Shown here piece after piece: positions 25,441 to 37,414 of a stretch of 64,000 nucleotides of DNA. A program made the translations under genes and the position numbers. A model generated the notes under the pieces. The model was not told the DNA's origin, ran no database searches, and saw nothing but the letters and a program-made list of their open reading frames with translations. Source of the DNA: Pseudomonas folii (GTDB taxonomy: Bacteria > Pseudomonadota > Gammaproteobacteria > Pseudomonadales > Pseudomonadaceae); NCBI RefSeq assembly GCF_014357575.1, contig NZ_JACONW010000001.1, positions 1-64,000 on the forward strand. The letters run 5' to 3'. Position 1 is the first letter of the stretch, and each line of letters opens with the position of its first letter.

Positions 25441-25650
25441 CTCTTAATTATTTTTACGAGTGACCCTATGTGGTGCAAAAACTGCCTGGACATAGGTTCG
25501 GTTTTGCCGATAAACACAGTGAATAGAGGCTGATCACGCTGGGCTTGAGGGGTTCCAGACGTGCGATGCTTTAGGGGATGACCCGCGTTTGTCGGTGATT
25601 CATCGAATTGACAAACCGCAGGATTTGCATGAAGGTAGGCGCACCCAAAT

Positions 25651-25677
25651 CAAACGGGCGTATGAATTGAGCGTTTG
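25651..25677. promoter_or_regulatory. Imperfect tandem PsrA-like boxes upstream of fadB
   Basis: CAAACGGGCGTATG and GAATTGAGCGTTTG share the G at 25664. Each keeps one perfect half of the C/GAAAC-N4-GTTTG/C pattern. The pair has the same one-base overlap as the two boxes at psrA. PsrA is known in P. aeruginosa to repress fadBA. Confidence 0.55.
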
Positions 25678-25679
25678 GT

Positions 25680-25697
25680 AGTAAGACAGTTCTTACA
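25680..25697. promoter_or_regulatory. GacA-box-like palindrome
   Basis: AGTAAG-ACAGTT-CTTACA matches the GacA upstream activating consensus TGTAAG-N6-CTTACA with one mismatch (first base). It is about 130 bases before the fadB start. No Rsm-type small RNA with repeated GGA motifs follows on either strand, so its role here is unclear. Confidence 0.45.
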
Positions 25698-25824
25698 GAT
25701 CCCGGCTACCGCATCGACGGGTGTGCCTGAAGATTTGGCGTTTCACCGACGATAACGTCGTAGCCGCGCCAGATTTCAGCGTCCGGTGTGTATTGTTCAG
25801 CTTCCATATCGTGGAGATCAGTTG

Positions 25825-29179
<3,355 letters not shown>

Positions 29180-29196
29180 CGCGTTTGTCTGATGCG

Positions 29197-29223
29197 AGCC
29201 GGGGCCAGGTGCCCCGGCTTTTG
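29197..29223 (+). terminator. fadBA terminator
   Basis: Stem AGCCGGGGC/GCCCCGGCT with a loop of five or six bases, then TTTTG followed by another T-rich stretch on the plus strand. Confidence 0.85.
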
Positions 29224-29281
29224 TATTTTTGTACAAGCCATTCCAGAAAAGTTTTTCAGTTTTTTTCGCGAGGACAGCCAC

Positions 29282-29518
29282 ATGAATTTACAGCCAGGTC
29301 TCTATCGCCATTACAAAGGCCCCGAGTACCGCGTATTCAGTGTTGCCAGGCACTCCGAAACCGAAGAAGAAGTGGTGTTTTACCAAGCGCTGTACGGCGA
29401 TTTCGGGATGTGGGTGCGGCCGCTGAGCATGTTTCTGGAGTCCGTCGAGGTTGACGGCGAGCAGGTCCCGCGCTTTGCTTTGGTTCAAGTCGAACCGAGC
29501 CTCTTTTCCAGGCCGTGA
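29282..29518 (+). CDS. DUF1653 family protein
   Basis: A 78-residue DUF1653 protein. The family signature is nearly complete: PGLYRHYKGPEYRVFSVARHSETEE, then FYQALYGDFGMWVRPLSMFLE. DUF1653 is a small beta-rich fold of unknown function found singly or fused to other domains. The ATG at 29282 has GCGAGGACAGCC upstream. It stands alone between the fadBA terminator and topA. The region between it and topA (114 bases) probably carries the topA promoter. Confidence 0.92.
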   Translation: MNLQPGLYRHYKGPEYRVFSVARHSETEEEVVFYQALYGDFGMWVRPLSMFLESVEVDGEQVPRFALVQVEPSLFSRP

Positions 29519-29632
29519 GGCGAGTTCGATCACTATCCCGTGCTTGACCTCATCTTGTAGCCACTATATATAGCGGGGCCTTGACAGGTTCCAACCGTCT
29601 TTCATTTTCAGTATTCAGGAATTTTCTGATCC

Positions 29633-32242
29633 ATGGGCAAATCGCTGGTCATCGTGGAATCCCCGGCTAAGGCCAAGACCATCAACAAGTATTTGGGCAA
29701 CCAGTACGTGGTGAAGTCGAGTATCGGCCATATCCGAGACCTGCCCACCAGCGGTTCGGCTAGCGCCAGTAAAGAACCCGTCAAACGTGGCAAGGCCGCA
29801 GTTGGCGAAGGCCCGGTGCTCACGCCGAAAGAGAAGGCGAAGAAGCAACTGGTGGCCCGCATGGGCGTCGATCCGGATCATGGCTGGAAAGCCAAATACG
29901 AAATCCTTCCCGGTAAAGAGAAGGTGATCGAAGAGCTGCGCCGGCTCGCCAAGGATGCTGACACCATCTATCTCGCGACGGACTTGGACCGCGAGGGGGA
30001 AGCCATTGCCTGGCACCTGCGCGAAGCCATTGGTGGGGATGACAGCCGCTACAAGCGCGTGGTGTTCAACGAGATCACCAAGAAAGCCATTCAGGAAGCC
30101 TTCTCCAAGCCTGGCGAGCTGGATATCGCCCGCGTCAACGCTCAGCAGGCCCGTCGTTTCCTCGACCGGGTCGTGGGTTACATGGTTTCGCCGCTGCTGT
30201 GGCAAAAGATTGCTCGTGGCCTGTCCGCCGGTCGTGTGCAGTCCGTTGCCGTAAAGCTGGTGGTGGAGCGTGAGCGGGAAATCCGTGCGTTCAACCCTGA
30301 AGAGTATTGGGAAGTACACGCTGATCTGGGTACCGCCAAGGGCGCGAACGTGCGTTTCGAAGTCGCCCGGGAAAACGGCGAAGCGTTCAAGCCTCTGAAC
30401 GAAGCTCAAGCCATGGCGGCACTGGAAAAGCTCAAGGCTTCCAGCTACAGCATCGCCAAGCGTGAAGACAAACCGACCAGCAGCAAGCCTTCGGCACCTT
30501 TCATCACTTCGACTCTGCAGCAGGCTGCCAGTAACCGCCTGGGCTTCGGCGTGAAGAAAACCATGATGATGGCCCAGCGTCTCTACGAAGCGGGTTACAT
30601 CACTTACATGCGTACTGACTCGACCAACTTGTCCGCTGATGCGGTGAGCATGGCGCGCGCTTACATCGAAGCCGAATTCGGCAAGAAGTATCTGCCGGAA
30701 TCGCCAAACGTCTACAGCAGCAAGGAAGGCGCACAAGAGGCTCACGAAGCGATTCGTCCTTCCGACGTCAACACGCATCCGAGCAAGCTGAGCGGCATGG
30801 AGCGCGATGCTGAGCGCCTGTACGAGCTGATCTGGCGTCAATTCGTGGCGTGCCAGATGCCTCCAGCGCAATACCTGTCGACGACTGTCAGTGTCGCGGC
30901 CGGGACCTTCGAGCTGCGTGCCAAGGGTCGCATCCTGAAGTTTGACGGTTACACCCGCGCCTTGCCGCAGATGACCAAGCCGGGCGATGACGACGTATTG
31001 CCGGACATGGCTCAGGGCGAAACCCTGAAGCTGATCAAGCTCGATCCGAGCCAGCACTTCACCAAGCCGCCTGCGCGTTACTCGGAAGCGAGCCTGGTCA
31101 AGGAAATGGAAAAACGTGGCATCGGTCGTCCGTCGACTTATGCGGCGATCATCTCGACCATTCAGGATCGCGGCTACGTCGCGTTGCACAATCGCCGTTT
31201 CTACTCTGAGAAAATGGGCGATATCGTTACTGAACGCCTGTCCGAGAGCTTTTCCAACCTGATGGACTACGGCTTTACGGCCGGCATGGAAGAAAACCTC
31301 GATGACGTGGCCCAGGGCGAGCGTGACTGGAAAAACGTGCTGGACGAGTTCTATGGCGATTTCCGCAAGAAGCTGGAAGTGGCTGAGGCGCCGGACAGCG
31401 GGATGCGCTCCAACGAGCCGGTGATGACTGATATCCCGTGCAAGGTGTGCGGCCGTCCGATGCAGATTCGTACTGCATCTACCGGCGTGTTCCTTGGTTG
31501 CTCGGGTTACAGCCTGCCACCGAAAGAGCGTTGCAAGGCTACCGTCAACCTGACGCCGGGCGATGAAATCGCCGAAGATGATGAGGGCGAGTCCGAGTCT
31601 CGCGTTCTGCGCGGCAAGCATCGTTGCCACATCTGCAGCACGGCAATGGACGCTTACCTGCTGGATGAGAAGCGCAAGCTGCACATCTGCGGTAACAACC
31701 CGGATTGCGTTGGCTTTGAAGTGGAAGAGGGTAACTACCGGATCAAGGGTTACGAAGGCCCGAGCCTGGAGTGCGATAAGTGCGGCAGCGAGATGCAGCT
31801 CAAGACAGGCCGTTTCGGCAAGTTTTTTGGTTGCACCAATCCTGATTGCAAGAACACTCGCAAGCTACTCAAGAGCGGCGACGCTGCTCCACCGAAGATG
31901 GATCCGGTGAAGATGCCTGAGCTCAAGTGCGACAAGGTCGACGACACGTATATCCTGCGTGACGGCGCATCCGGTCTGTTCCTGGCGGCCAGTCAATTCC
32001 CGAAAAACCGTGAAACCCGTGCGCCGCTGGTCATGGAGATTGCACCGCACAAGGACGAGATCGATCCGAAGTACCACTTCCTGTGTGACGCGCCGAAGAA
32101 AGATCCGGACGGACGCCCAACAGTGATCCGTTACAGCCGCAAGACCAAAGAGCAGTACGTTCAGACCGAAGTGGAAGGCAAGCCAACCGGCTGGAAAGCG
32201 TTCTACGACGGCAAGGCCTGGAAGGTTGAAGACAAGCGTTGA
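29633..32242 (+). CDS. topA: DNA topoisomerase I
   Basis: An 869-residue type IA topoisomerase that relaxes negative supercoils by single-strand passage. It begins with the Toprim domain ([20 protein letters not shown], and [13 protein letters not shown] with the metal-binding acids). The active-site tyrosine is in [14 protein letters not shown] (Tyr325), followed by [14 protein letters not shown]. Three four-cysteine zinc-ribbon units follow in the C-terminal part ([28 protein letters not shown]), then a ribbon-like tail that lacks clear cysteines. Length and order match bacterial TopA. A terminator follows. Confidence 0.97.
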   Translation: MGKSLVIVESPAKAKTINKYLGNQYVVKSSIGHIRDLPTSGSASASKEPVKRGKAAVGEGPVLTPKEKAKKQLVARMGVDPDHGWKAKYEILPGKEKVIEELRRLAKDADTIYLATDLDREGEAIAWHLREAIGGDDSRYKRVVFNEITKKAIQEAFSKPGELDIARVNAQQARRFLDRVVGYMVSPLLWQKIARGLSAGRVQSVAVKLVVEREREIRAFNPEEYWEVHADLGTAKGANVRFEVARENGEAFKPLNEAQAMAALEKLKASSYSIAKREDKPTSSKPSAPFITSTLQQAASNRLGFGVKKTMMMAQRLYEAGYITYMRTDSTNLSADAVSMARAYIEAEFGKKYLPESPNVYSSKEGAQEAHEAIRPSDVNTHPSKLSGMERDAERLYELIWRQFVACQMPPAQYLSTTVSVAAGTFELRAKGRILKFDGYTRALPQMTKPGDDDVLPDMAQGETLKLIKLDPSQHFTKPPARYSEASLVKEMEKRGIGRPSTYAAIISTIQDRGYVALHNRRFYSEKMGDIVTERLSESFSNLMDYGFTAGMEENLDDVAQGERDWKNVLDEFYGDFRKKLEVAEAPDSGMRSNEPVMTDIPCKVCGRPMQIRTASTGVFLGCSGYSLPPKERCKATVNLTPGDEIAEDDEGESESRVLRGKHRCHICSTAMDAYLLDEKRKLHICGNNPDCVGFEVEEGNYRIKGYEGPSLECDKCGSEMQLKTGRFGKFFGCTNPDCKNTRKLLKSGDAAPPKMDPVKMPELKCDKVDDTYILRDGASGLFLAASQFPKNRETRAPLVMEIAPHKDEIDPKYHFLCDAPKKDPDGRPTVIRYSRKTKEQYVQTEVEGKPTGWKAFYDGKAWKVEDKR

Positions 32243-32262
32243 TCTAACGCCTGACTGAACGC

Positions 32263-32300
32263 AAAGCCCTCGGTATGCTGTATGTGCCGAGGGCTTTGTT
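32263..32300 (+). terminator. topA terminator
   Basis: Stem AAAGCCCTCGG/CCGAGGGCTTT with a 13-base loop, then TTGTTGCTTTGG. Confidence 0.8.
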
Positions 32301-32319
32301 GCTTTGGTTGGGTTGAACC

Positions 32320-32392
32320 CCGGTAGGAGCGAACTTGTTCGCGAGCCATCGTGGCTGATACGCCGCCTCGCGAACAAGTTCGCTCCTACCGG
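32320..32392. repeat. REP-type inverted pair (GCGAACTTGTTCGCGA class)
   Basis: Arms CCGGTAGGAGCGAACTTGTT and its inverse with about 25 bases between. Each arm also folds on itself through GCGAAC/GTTCGC. The same class recurs at 54887-54957. Confidence 0.9.
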
Positions 32393-32464
32393 AAAGCATT
32401 TAATTGAGGTAATTTTGACAAGGCTTGGCTTCAGGTCTTGCTCATCGCTACGGAGGCGACCGCC

Positions 32465-32986
32465 ATGGCCCACGAACTCTATACCCGCACCAATCAAAAG
32501 ATTTATTTCGCCGGCCTGGCTCTGGAGTCCATGGGCAAGGCGCAGGAAGGCCGGGCCATGAACGCTCAGGCGCTGTTGCAGGCGGAGCGTGAGTCGGCGT
32601 TATTCCATCTGTATGGCGCCCTGCTGGGGCTGTGTCACGAGATCGCCGGCTACTACCGTCTGCCGCAAGCCAATGCGCCACGTGCGGAGATGCTCCTCAC
32701 CCAGGATGTGCTGGATGCCCTGGCGATCCCGGAAATGGCCGAGCTGGTCGAGTTGGCTCAACACCGGGAAACCTGGCTCGCGCAGTTGCTTGCCGAGTAC
32801 AACAGCCTGTTCGAGCCGCCTCGTGCGCCGAAAAAAGTGAAAGGCGATGTAACACAGCCGCTCATTGTGGCGGTCAATCTGGATGAAGAATCTGAACCTG
32901 AACTGTCCCGCGAGGAACTGGAAAGCTGGCGTCAGCAGCTCAAGGGACTGGCAATTCGCTTCCGCGAAGGCCTGAGCGAGTGCTGA
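32465..32986 (+). CDS. DUF6586-like conserved pseudomonad protein
   Basis: A 173-residue soluble, mostly alpha-helical protein. It begins MAHELYTRTNQKIYFAGLAL and has the helical stretch NAQALLQAERESALFHLYG, then a negatively charged C-terminal third (LDEESEPELSREELESW). I associate it with a family (DUF6586) found next to topA and lexA in pseudomonads, but function is unknown. CGGAGGCG precedes the ATG. It lies between the topA-associated REP pair and a 77-residue hypothetical on the same strand. Confidence 0.75.
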   Translation: MAHELYTRTNQKIYFAGLALESMGKAQEGRAMNAQALLQAERESALFHLYGALLGLCHEIAGYYRLPQANAPRAEMLLTQDVLDALAIPEMAELVELAQHRETWLAQLLAEYNSLFEPPRAPKKVKGDVTQPLIVAVNLDEESEPELSREELESWRQQLKGLAIRFREGLSEC

Positions 32987-33124
32987 TTGTGCAGTGATAG
33001 ATGGCTCAAAGCCTTCTGATTGAAGACGGCTGCGGCAATGCGGCTTGTCATAAAACGGGAACAGACCCTAGGGACTGGGTCGACAGGCTGCTACAATGTC
33101 GGCCTTTCGTGGAGTACTGCCCTG

Positions 33125-33358
33125 ATGCCAACATCGTTTCTTGAAATTGTGGAACTGCCTGACGGTCGGATTGAGCTGCGTCGTGCTGACGACGAAGGCT
33201 CGTTGGTGACTCTGGATTTCTCGGCCGATGCCAAAGAGTTCCTGCAAGGGCAACACGTCGAGATCGCCAAGGCAATGTTGAGCGTCGGTGTACAGATGGC
33301 GGGTCGTCTGGCTGAAGGCGAGCTGGAGAAGGATACCGGCCCGCGAGTTCTTCACTGA
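33125..33358 (+). CDS. Conserved small hypothetical protein
   Basis: A 77-residue soluble protein beginning MPTSFLEIVELPDGRIELRR, with a beta-hairpin-like first half and a helical second half (DAKEFLQGQHVEIAKAMLSV) and no membrane segment. It has a GGAG ribosome site 11 bases before the ATG. The position between topA and lexA is shared by homologues in other pseudomonads, from memory, but no function is known. It converges with sulA, leaving 21 bases between the stops. Confidence 0.75.
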   Translation: MPTSFLEIVELPDGRIELRRADDEGSLVTLDFSADAKEFLQGQHVEIAKAMLSVGVQMAGRLAEGELEKDTGPRVLH

Positions 33359-33379
33359 GGCTGAACTCGCCCGGAAGAC

Positions 33380-33850
33380 TTAGCCCAGACGAATATTCAG
33401 GCTCTGTGCGTCACCCATTTTTGCCGCGCTGATCAGCTGTTGACGCAATCCTGTACTGAGCGGATTGATCCAGCTGACCACAGTGTGGCTGCGGCCGAGG
33501 CGCAGCGCCTCACGCGTCAGTTCAAATGCGCTTTGCGTCCCGCGCGGTTGCAGCAACAAGATCCGCTCGCGGTTGAGTCCTGCATCACGCAGCCAGCTTT
33601 GTGTAAGGCTGGAGGGTGGTGCGATCAGGGTCAGCCATCGAGCGTTGGACTCTTCGCTCAGCTCGCGCAGGATCGGCGCCAGTAGACTCAAGCAGTTCCC
33701 GGCTGCACCACGCAATGACAGCTCACTGAACACCTCAGGTCCATTATTCCATGACGGTACTGCTGCTTCCTTGAGCATGGGCGCAATGGGTTGCGCCAGG
33801 AATGCTTCAAACAGTGGAAGTTGTGATTGCGGGGCCTGGACAAACTGCAT
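33380..33850 (-). CDS. sulA: SOS cell division inhibitor SulA
   Basis: A 156-residue SulA-type inhibitor that binds FtsZ and halts division during DNA damage. The family pattern appears as RWLTLIAPPSSLTQSWLRDA, then RILLLQPRG, LGRSHTVVSWI and the ending LNIRLG. It lies nine bases downstream of lexA on the same strand, so it forms a lexA-sulA operon, unlike E. coli where sulA stands alone. Expression is thus under the two LexA boxes in front of lexA. Confidence 0.9.
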   Translation of the reverse strand: MQFVQAPQSQLPLFEAFLAQPIAPMLKEAAVPSWNNGPEVFSELSLRGAAGNCLSLLAPILRELSEESNARWLTLIAPPSSLTQSWLRDAGLNRERILLLQPRGTQSAFELTREALRLGRSHTVVSWINPLSTGLRQQLISAAKMGDAQSLNIRLG

Positions 33851-33859
33851 GATGTCTCC

Positions 33860-34468
33860 TTAGCGACGGATAACGCCGACGCTCAAACCTTCGATAACCA
33901 GTTCCTGATCCTTGAGATTCACTTCGATGGGCGCGAAGTCCGGGTTTTCGGCAATCAGCCAGACTTTGCTGCCTTCACGCTTGAATCGCTTGACCGTCAC
34001 TTCGTCGCCGATACGTGCTACCACGATCTGGCCGTTGCGGGCCTCACGGGTGGTGTGCACGGCGAGTAGGTCGCCATCAAAAATGCCGACATCTTTCATG
34101 CTCATGCCTTGCACCCTTAGCAGGTAATCGGCACTCGGGTGAAAAAATGCAGGGTTGATGTTGCAAGATTCTTCGATGTGTTGCTGAGCCAGAATCGGTG
34201 CACCTGCAGCGACGCGCCCGATGATGGGCAATCCGCTTTCTTCGGTCTTTGCTTCAAAGCCTGGAATGCGGATGCCCCGGGAAGCGCCCGGCGTCATCTC
34301 GATAGCGCCTTTGCGAGCCAGGGCTTTCAAATGTTCTTCTGCAGCGTTGGGCGACTTGAAACCCAGTTCCTGAGCGATCTCCGCACGAGTAGGCGGGTAG
34401 CCGTTGTCTTCAAGACAGCGCTTGATGAATCCCAGAATTTCAGCTTGGCGTGGCGTCAGTTTAATCAT
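33860..34468 (-). CDS. lexA: SOS repressor LexA
   Basis: A 202-residue LexA repressor. The winged helix-turn-helix covers residues 1-70 ([17 protein letters not shown], then [19 protein letters not shown]). The autocleavage site is VAAGAP (Ala88-Gly89), with Ser123 (GMSMKD) and Lys160 (EVTVKRF) as catalytic dyad, matching E. coli spacing. RecA-stimulated cleavage derepresses the SOS regulon. Two LexA boxes lie in its own promoter, and sulA follows in the same operon. Pseudomonads often have a second LexA elsewhere. Confidence 0.97.
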   Translation of the reverse strand: MIKLTPRQAEILGFIKRCLEDNGYPPTRAEIAQELGFKSPNAAEEHLKALARKGAIEMTPGASRGIRIPGFEAKTEESGLPIIGRVAAGAPILAQQHIEESCNINPAFFHPSADYLLRVQGMSMKDVGIFDGDLLAVHTTREARNGQIVVARIGDEVTVKRFKREGSKVWLIAENPDFAPIEVNLKDQELVIEGLSVGVIRR

Positions 34469-34478
34469 GTTGATCGCT

Positions 34479-34494
34479 CTGTCTTTTTATACAG
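34479..34494. promoter_or_regulatory. LexA box 1
   Basis: CTGTCTTTTTATACAG, matching CTGT-N8-ACAG, 10 bases upstream of the lexA ATG on its own side. Confidence 0.92.
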
Positions 34495-34497
34495 TGA

Positions 34498-34513
34498 CTG
34501 GGATTATATACAG
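34498..34513. promoter_or_regulatory. LexA box 2 overlapping the lexA -10
   Basis: CTGGGATTATATACAG, matching CTG-N10-CAG. It contains the minus-strand -10 TATAAT (34503-34508), which pairs with a -35 TTGCCA at 34525-34530 (16-base spacer). Repressor bound here would block the promoter. Confidence 0.88.
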
Positions 34514-34656
34514 TACGAGCGAGTTGGCAATCTTCCTTTTATCAGGCCGGTTTTCGATCGCGCCCGGCGGGATGGCGGGCCGGGTTACGCGGGTGGCTAC
34601 AGGCCACGGTTTATATGGTTAAATACGCCCCTGTCGGACCATGGAGCATCGCGGAC

Positions 34657-34686
34657 TTGACAGGTACATAATCTGAAACGTATGTT
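34657..34686 (+). promoter_or_regulatory. psrA promoter
   Basis: A perfect -35 TTGACA at 34657-34662 and a -10-like TATGTT at 34681-34686 (18-base spacer). The -10 lies inside the first PsrA-like box, the expected layout for autorepression. Confidence 0.7.
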
Positions 34687-34688
34687 TC
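34675..34688. promoter_or_regulatory. PsrA-like box 1
   Basis: GAAAC-GTAT-GTTTC, matching the published PsrA pattern G/CAAAC-N2-4-GTTTG/C. It overlaps the -10 region of psrA. Confidence 0.85.
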
Positions 34689-34701
34689 AAACAAGTGTTT
34701 G
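34688..34701. promoter_or_regulatory. PsrA-like box 2
   Basis: CAAAC-AAGT-GTTTG, adjoining box 1 and sharing the C at 34688, about 15 bases before the psrA ATG. The dyads are 13 bases apart, center to center. Confidence 0.85.
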
Positions 34702-34715
34702 TCAGGCAGAGAACC

Positions 34716-35432
34716 ATGGCCCAGTCGGAAACAGTTGAACGCATTCTTGATGCTGCCGAGCAGTTGTTCGCGGAGAAAGGCTTCGCAGAGACGTCGCTAC
34801 GGCTGATTACCAGCAAGGCGTCGGTCAACCTGGCGGCGGTCAATTACCACTTCGGTTCCAAAAAGGCGCTGATTCAGGCCGTGTTCTCGCGCTTCCTGGG
34901 ACCCTTCTGTATCAGTCTTGACCGTGAACTGGAGCGCCGTCAGGCCAGACCTGATCAGAAGCCGACCCTGGAAGAGTTGCTGGAGATGCTGGTCGAGCAA
35001 GCCCTCGTGGTACAGCCACGCAGCAACAATGATCTGTCGATCTTTATGCGCTTGCTGGGTCTGGCGTTCAGCCAGAGTCAGGGCCATTTGCGCCGTTATC
35101 TGGAAGACATGTACGGCAAGGTTTTTCGCCGCTATATGGTGCTGGTCAATGAGGCCGCGCCTCGCATCCCTCCCATTGAACTGTTCTGGCGTGTGCACTT
35201 CATGCTTGGCGCTGCGGCATTCAGCATGTCCGGCATCAAGGCGCTAAGGGCGATTGCCGAAACCGATTTTGGCGTCAACACCTCGATCGAGCAGGTGATG
35301 CGCCTGATGGTGCCGTTCCTGGCCGCAGGCATGCGTGCCGAAACAGGTGTCACCGACGCCGCGATGATTGCCGCGCAACTCAAGCCGCGCAGCAAAAGCA
35401 GCTCTCCTGTCCCCAGTACTGCGAAGGCCTGA
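34716..35432 (+). CDS. psrA: TetR-family regulator PsrA
   Basis: A 238-residue TetR-family regulator. The DNA-binding domain covers about residues 5-55 (ETVERILDAAEQLFAEKGFA, then RLITSKASVNLAAVNYHFGSK). The remainder is a ligand-binding domain whose known ligands in PsrA are long-chain fatty acids. In P. aeruginosa PsrA represses fadBA and itself and activates rpoS. Identity is supported by position next to lexA and nagZ and by the two PsrA-type boxes in its promoter. The C-terminal tail is Ser/Pro-rich. A terminator follows. Confidence 0.9.
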   Translation: MAQSETVERILDAAEQLFAEKGFAETSLRLITSKASVNLAAVNYHFGSKKALIQAVFSRFLGPFCISLDRELERRQARPDQKPTLEELLEMLVEQALVVQPRSNNDLSIFMRLLGLAFSQSQGHLRRYLEDMYGKVFRRYMVLVNEAAPRIPPIELFWRVHFMLGAAAFSMSGIKALRAIAETDFGVNTSIEQVMRLMVPFLAAGMRAETGVTDAAMIAAQLKPRSKSSSPVPSTAKA

Positions 35433-35466
35433 CTGTTCGCGCATTGCGCCAGACTCGATGATCAAG

Positions 35467-35506
35467 CACCATTGCCCGGATTGGATATCGGCAATGGTGT
35501 TTTTTT
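35467..35506 (+). terminator. psrA terminator abutting nagZ
   Basis: Stem CACCATTGCC/GGCAATGGTG at 35467-35476 and 35490-35499 followed by seven thymines. The uridine tract ends at the base before the nagZ ATG at 35507. Confidence 0.9.
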
Positions 35507-36517
35507 ATGAGTTCTGGCCTGCAAGGCTCTTTAATGGTGGATGTCGCGGGCACCTGGTTGACCGCCGAAGATCGCCAGTTTCTGCGTCAGCCCGAAGTGG
35601 GCGGGCTGATCATTTTTGCCCGCAACATCGAGCATCCCCGTCAGGTTCGCGAACTGAGCGCGGCGATTCGCGCGGTGCGGCCTGATCTACTGTTGGCAGT
35701 GGACCAGGAGGGCGGTCGCGTGCAGCGCTTGCGTCAGGGCTTTGTGCGACTGCCAGCCATGCGTTCGATTGCTCACCAGCCCAATGCCGAGATGCTGGCT
35801 GAGCATTGCGGCTGGCTGATGGCGACGGAAGTTCTGGCAGTGGGCCTGGACCTGAGTTTTGCGCCTGTGCTTGATCTGGATTACCAACGTAGCGCTGTTG
35901 TGGGTACGCGCGCTTTCGAGGGTGATCCCGAGCGGGCGGCGTTGTTGGCGGGCGCTTTCATTCGTGGGATGAATGCCGCTGGCATGGCCGCGACCGGCAA
36001 ACATTTTCCAGGGCACGGCTGGGCCGAGGCTGACTCCCATGTGGCGATACCCAATGACGAGCGCAGCCTGGAGCAGATCCGCGCCAACGATCTGGTCCCA
36101 TTTGCCCGACTGAGCCAGCAACTGGCGGCCGTGATGCCCGCGCATGTGATTTATCCGCAGATCGATCCTCAACCTGCCGGTTTCTCCCGGCGCTGGTTGC
36201 AGGATATCTTGCGCGGTGAGCTGAAGTTCGACGGCGTGATTTTCAGCGACGACCTGTCCATGGCCGGTGCCCATGTGGTCGGCGATGCGGCCAGTCGCAT
36301 TGAAGCGGCGTTGAGTGCCGGTTGTGACATGGGGCTGGTCTGTAACGATCGTGCTGCTGCAGAACTGGCGTTGACGGCTGCACAACGGCTCAAGGTCAAG
36401 CCTTCGCCACGTATTGCCAGGATGCGCGGTCAGGCTTTTGCCAGCACCGAGTATCGTCAACATCCGCGCTGGCTTGCCGCGCTTGAAGCCTTGCGCGCTG
36501 CGCAATTGATCGACTAA
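35507..36517 (+). CDS. nagZ: Beta-N-acetylglucosaminidase NagZ
   Basis: A 336-residue cytosolic GH3 enzyme that removes GlcNAc from anhydromuropeptides in peptidoglycan recycling; its products can induce AmpC. The signature KHFPGHG (Lys165 on), DQEGGRVQRL near residue 65 and FSDDLSM near residue 245 carry the catalytic aspartate and the flexible catalytic loop. The start is uncertain. The ATG at 35507 directly follows the uridine tract of a terminator and has no ribosome site, whereas an in-frame ATG at 35534 has AAGG seven bases upstream. Homologues starting a few residues before MVDV fit either choice. mtnP follows nine bases after the stop. Confidence 0.92.
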   Translation: MSSGLQGSLMVDVAGTWLTAEDRQFLRQPEVGGLIIFARNIEHPRQVRELSAAIRAVRPDLLLAVDQEGGRVQRLRQGFVRLPAMRSIAHQPNAEMLAEHCGWLMATEVLAVGLDLSFAPVLDLDYQRSAVVGTRAFEGDPERAALLAGAFIRGMNAAGMAATGKHFPGHGWAEADSHVAIPNDERSLEQIRANDLVPFARLSQQLAAVMPAHVIYPQIDPQPAGFSRRWLQDILRGELKFDGVIFSDDLSMAGAHVVGDAASRIEAALSAGCDMGLVCNDRAAAELALTAAQRLKVKPSPRIARMRGQAFASTEYRQHPRWLAALEALRAAQLID

Positions 36518-37267
<750 letters not shown>

Positions 37268-37292
37268 CTCCATGGCGCCGTGCTGTCGGGAC

Positions 37293-37384
37293 CTGTTGGA
37301 GCGAGGCTTGCCCGCGAAGAACGATTACGCGGTGAGTCTGACATATCGCGTCGTCTGGTTCGCGGGCAAGCCTCGCTCCAACAG
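37293..37384. repeat. REP-type inverted pair (GAGGCTTGCCCGCGAA class)
   Basis: Same unit as at 19764-19855: left CTGTTGGAGCGAGGCTTGCC continuing CGCGAA, exact inverse on the right, about 40 bases apart. It separates the convergent mtnP and SNF2 helicase genes. Confidence 0.9.
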
Positions 37385-37414
37385 TAAATCGTTGCCGAAG
37401 GCTGCGGTATGCCC

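Larger units (their letters stand above)
25242..25824. other. 583-base regulatory leader upstream of fadB
   Basis: No protein gene seen. From left to right it holds a minus-oriented terminator (25267-25295), a hairpin near 25325-25355 and a possible minus-strand promoter (25451-25478). Two imperfect PsrA-like boxes (25651-25677), a GacA-box-like palindrome (25680-25697) and the fadB ribosome site follow. Confidence 0.6.

Noticed and set aside
29615..31684. Long frame antisense to topA
   Set aside because: It shadows topA with no domain pattern. Its G+C bias is explained by topA codon use.
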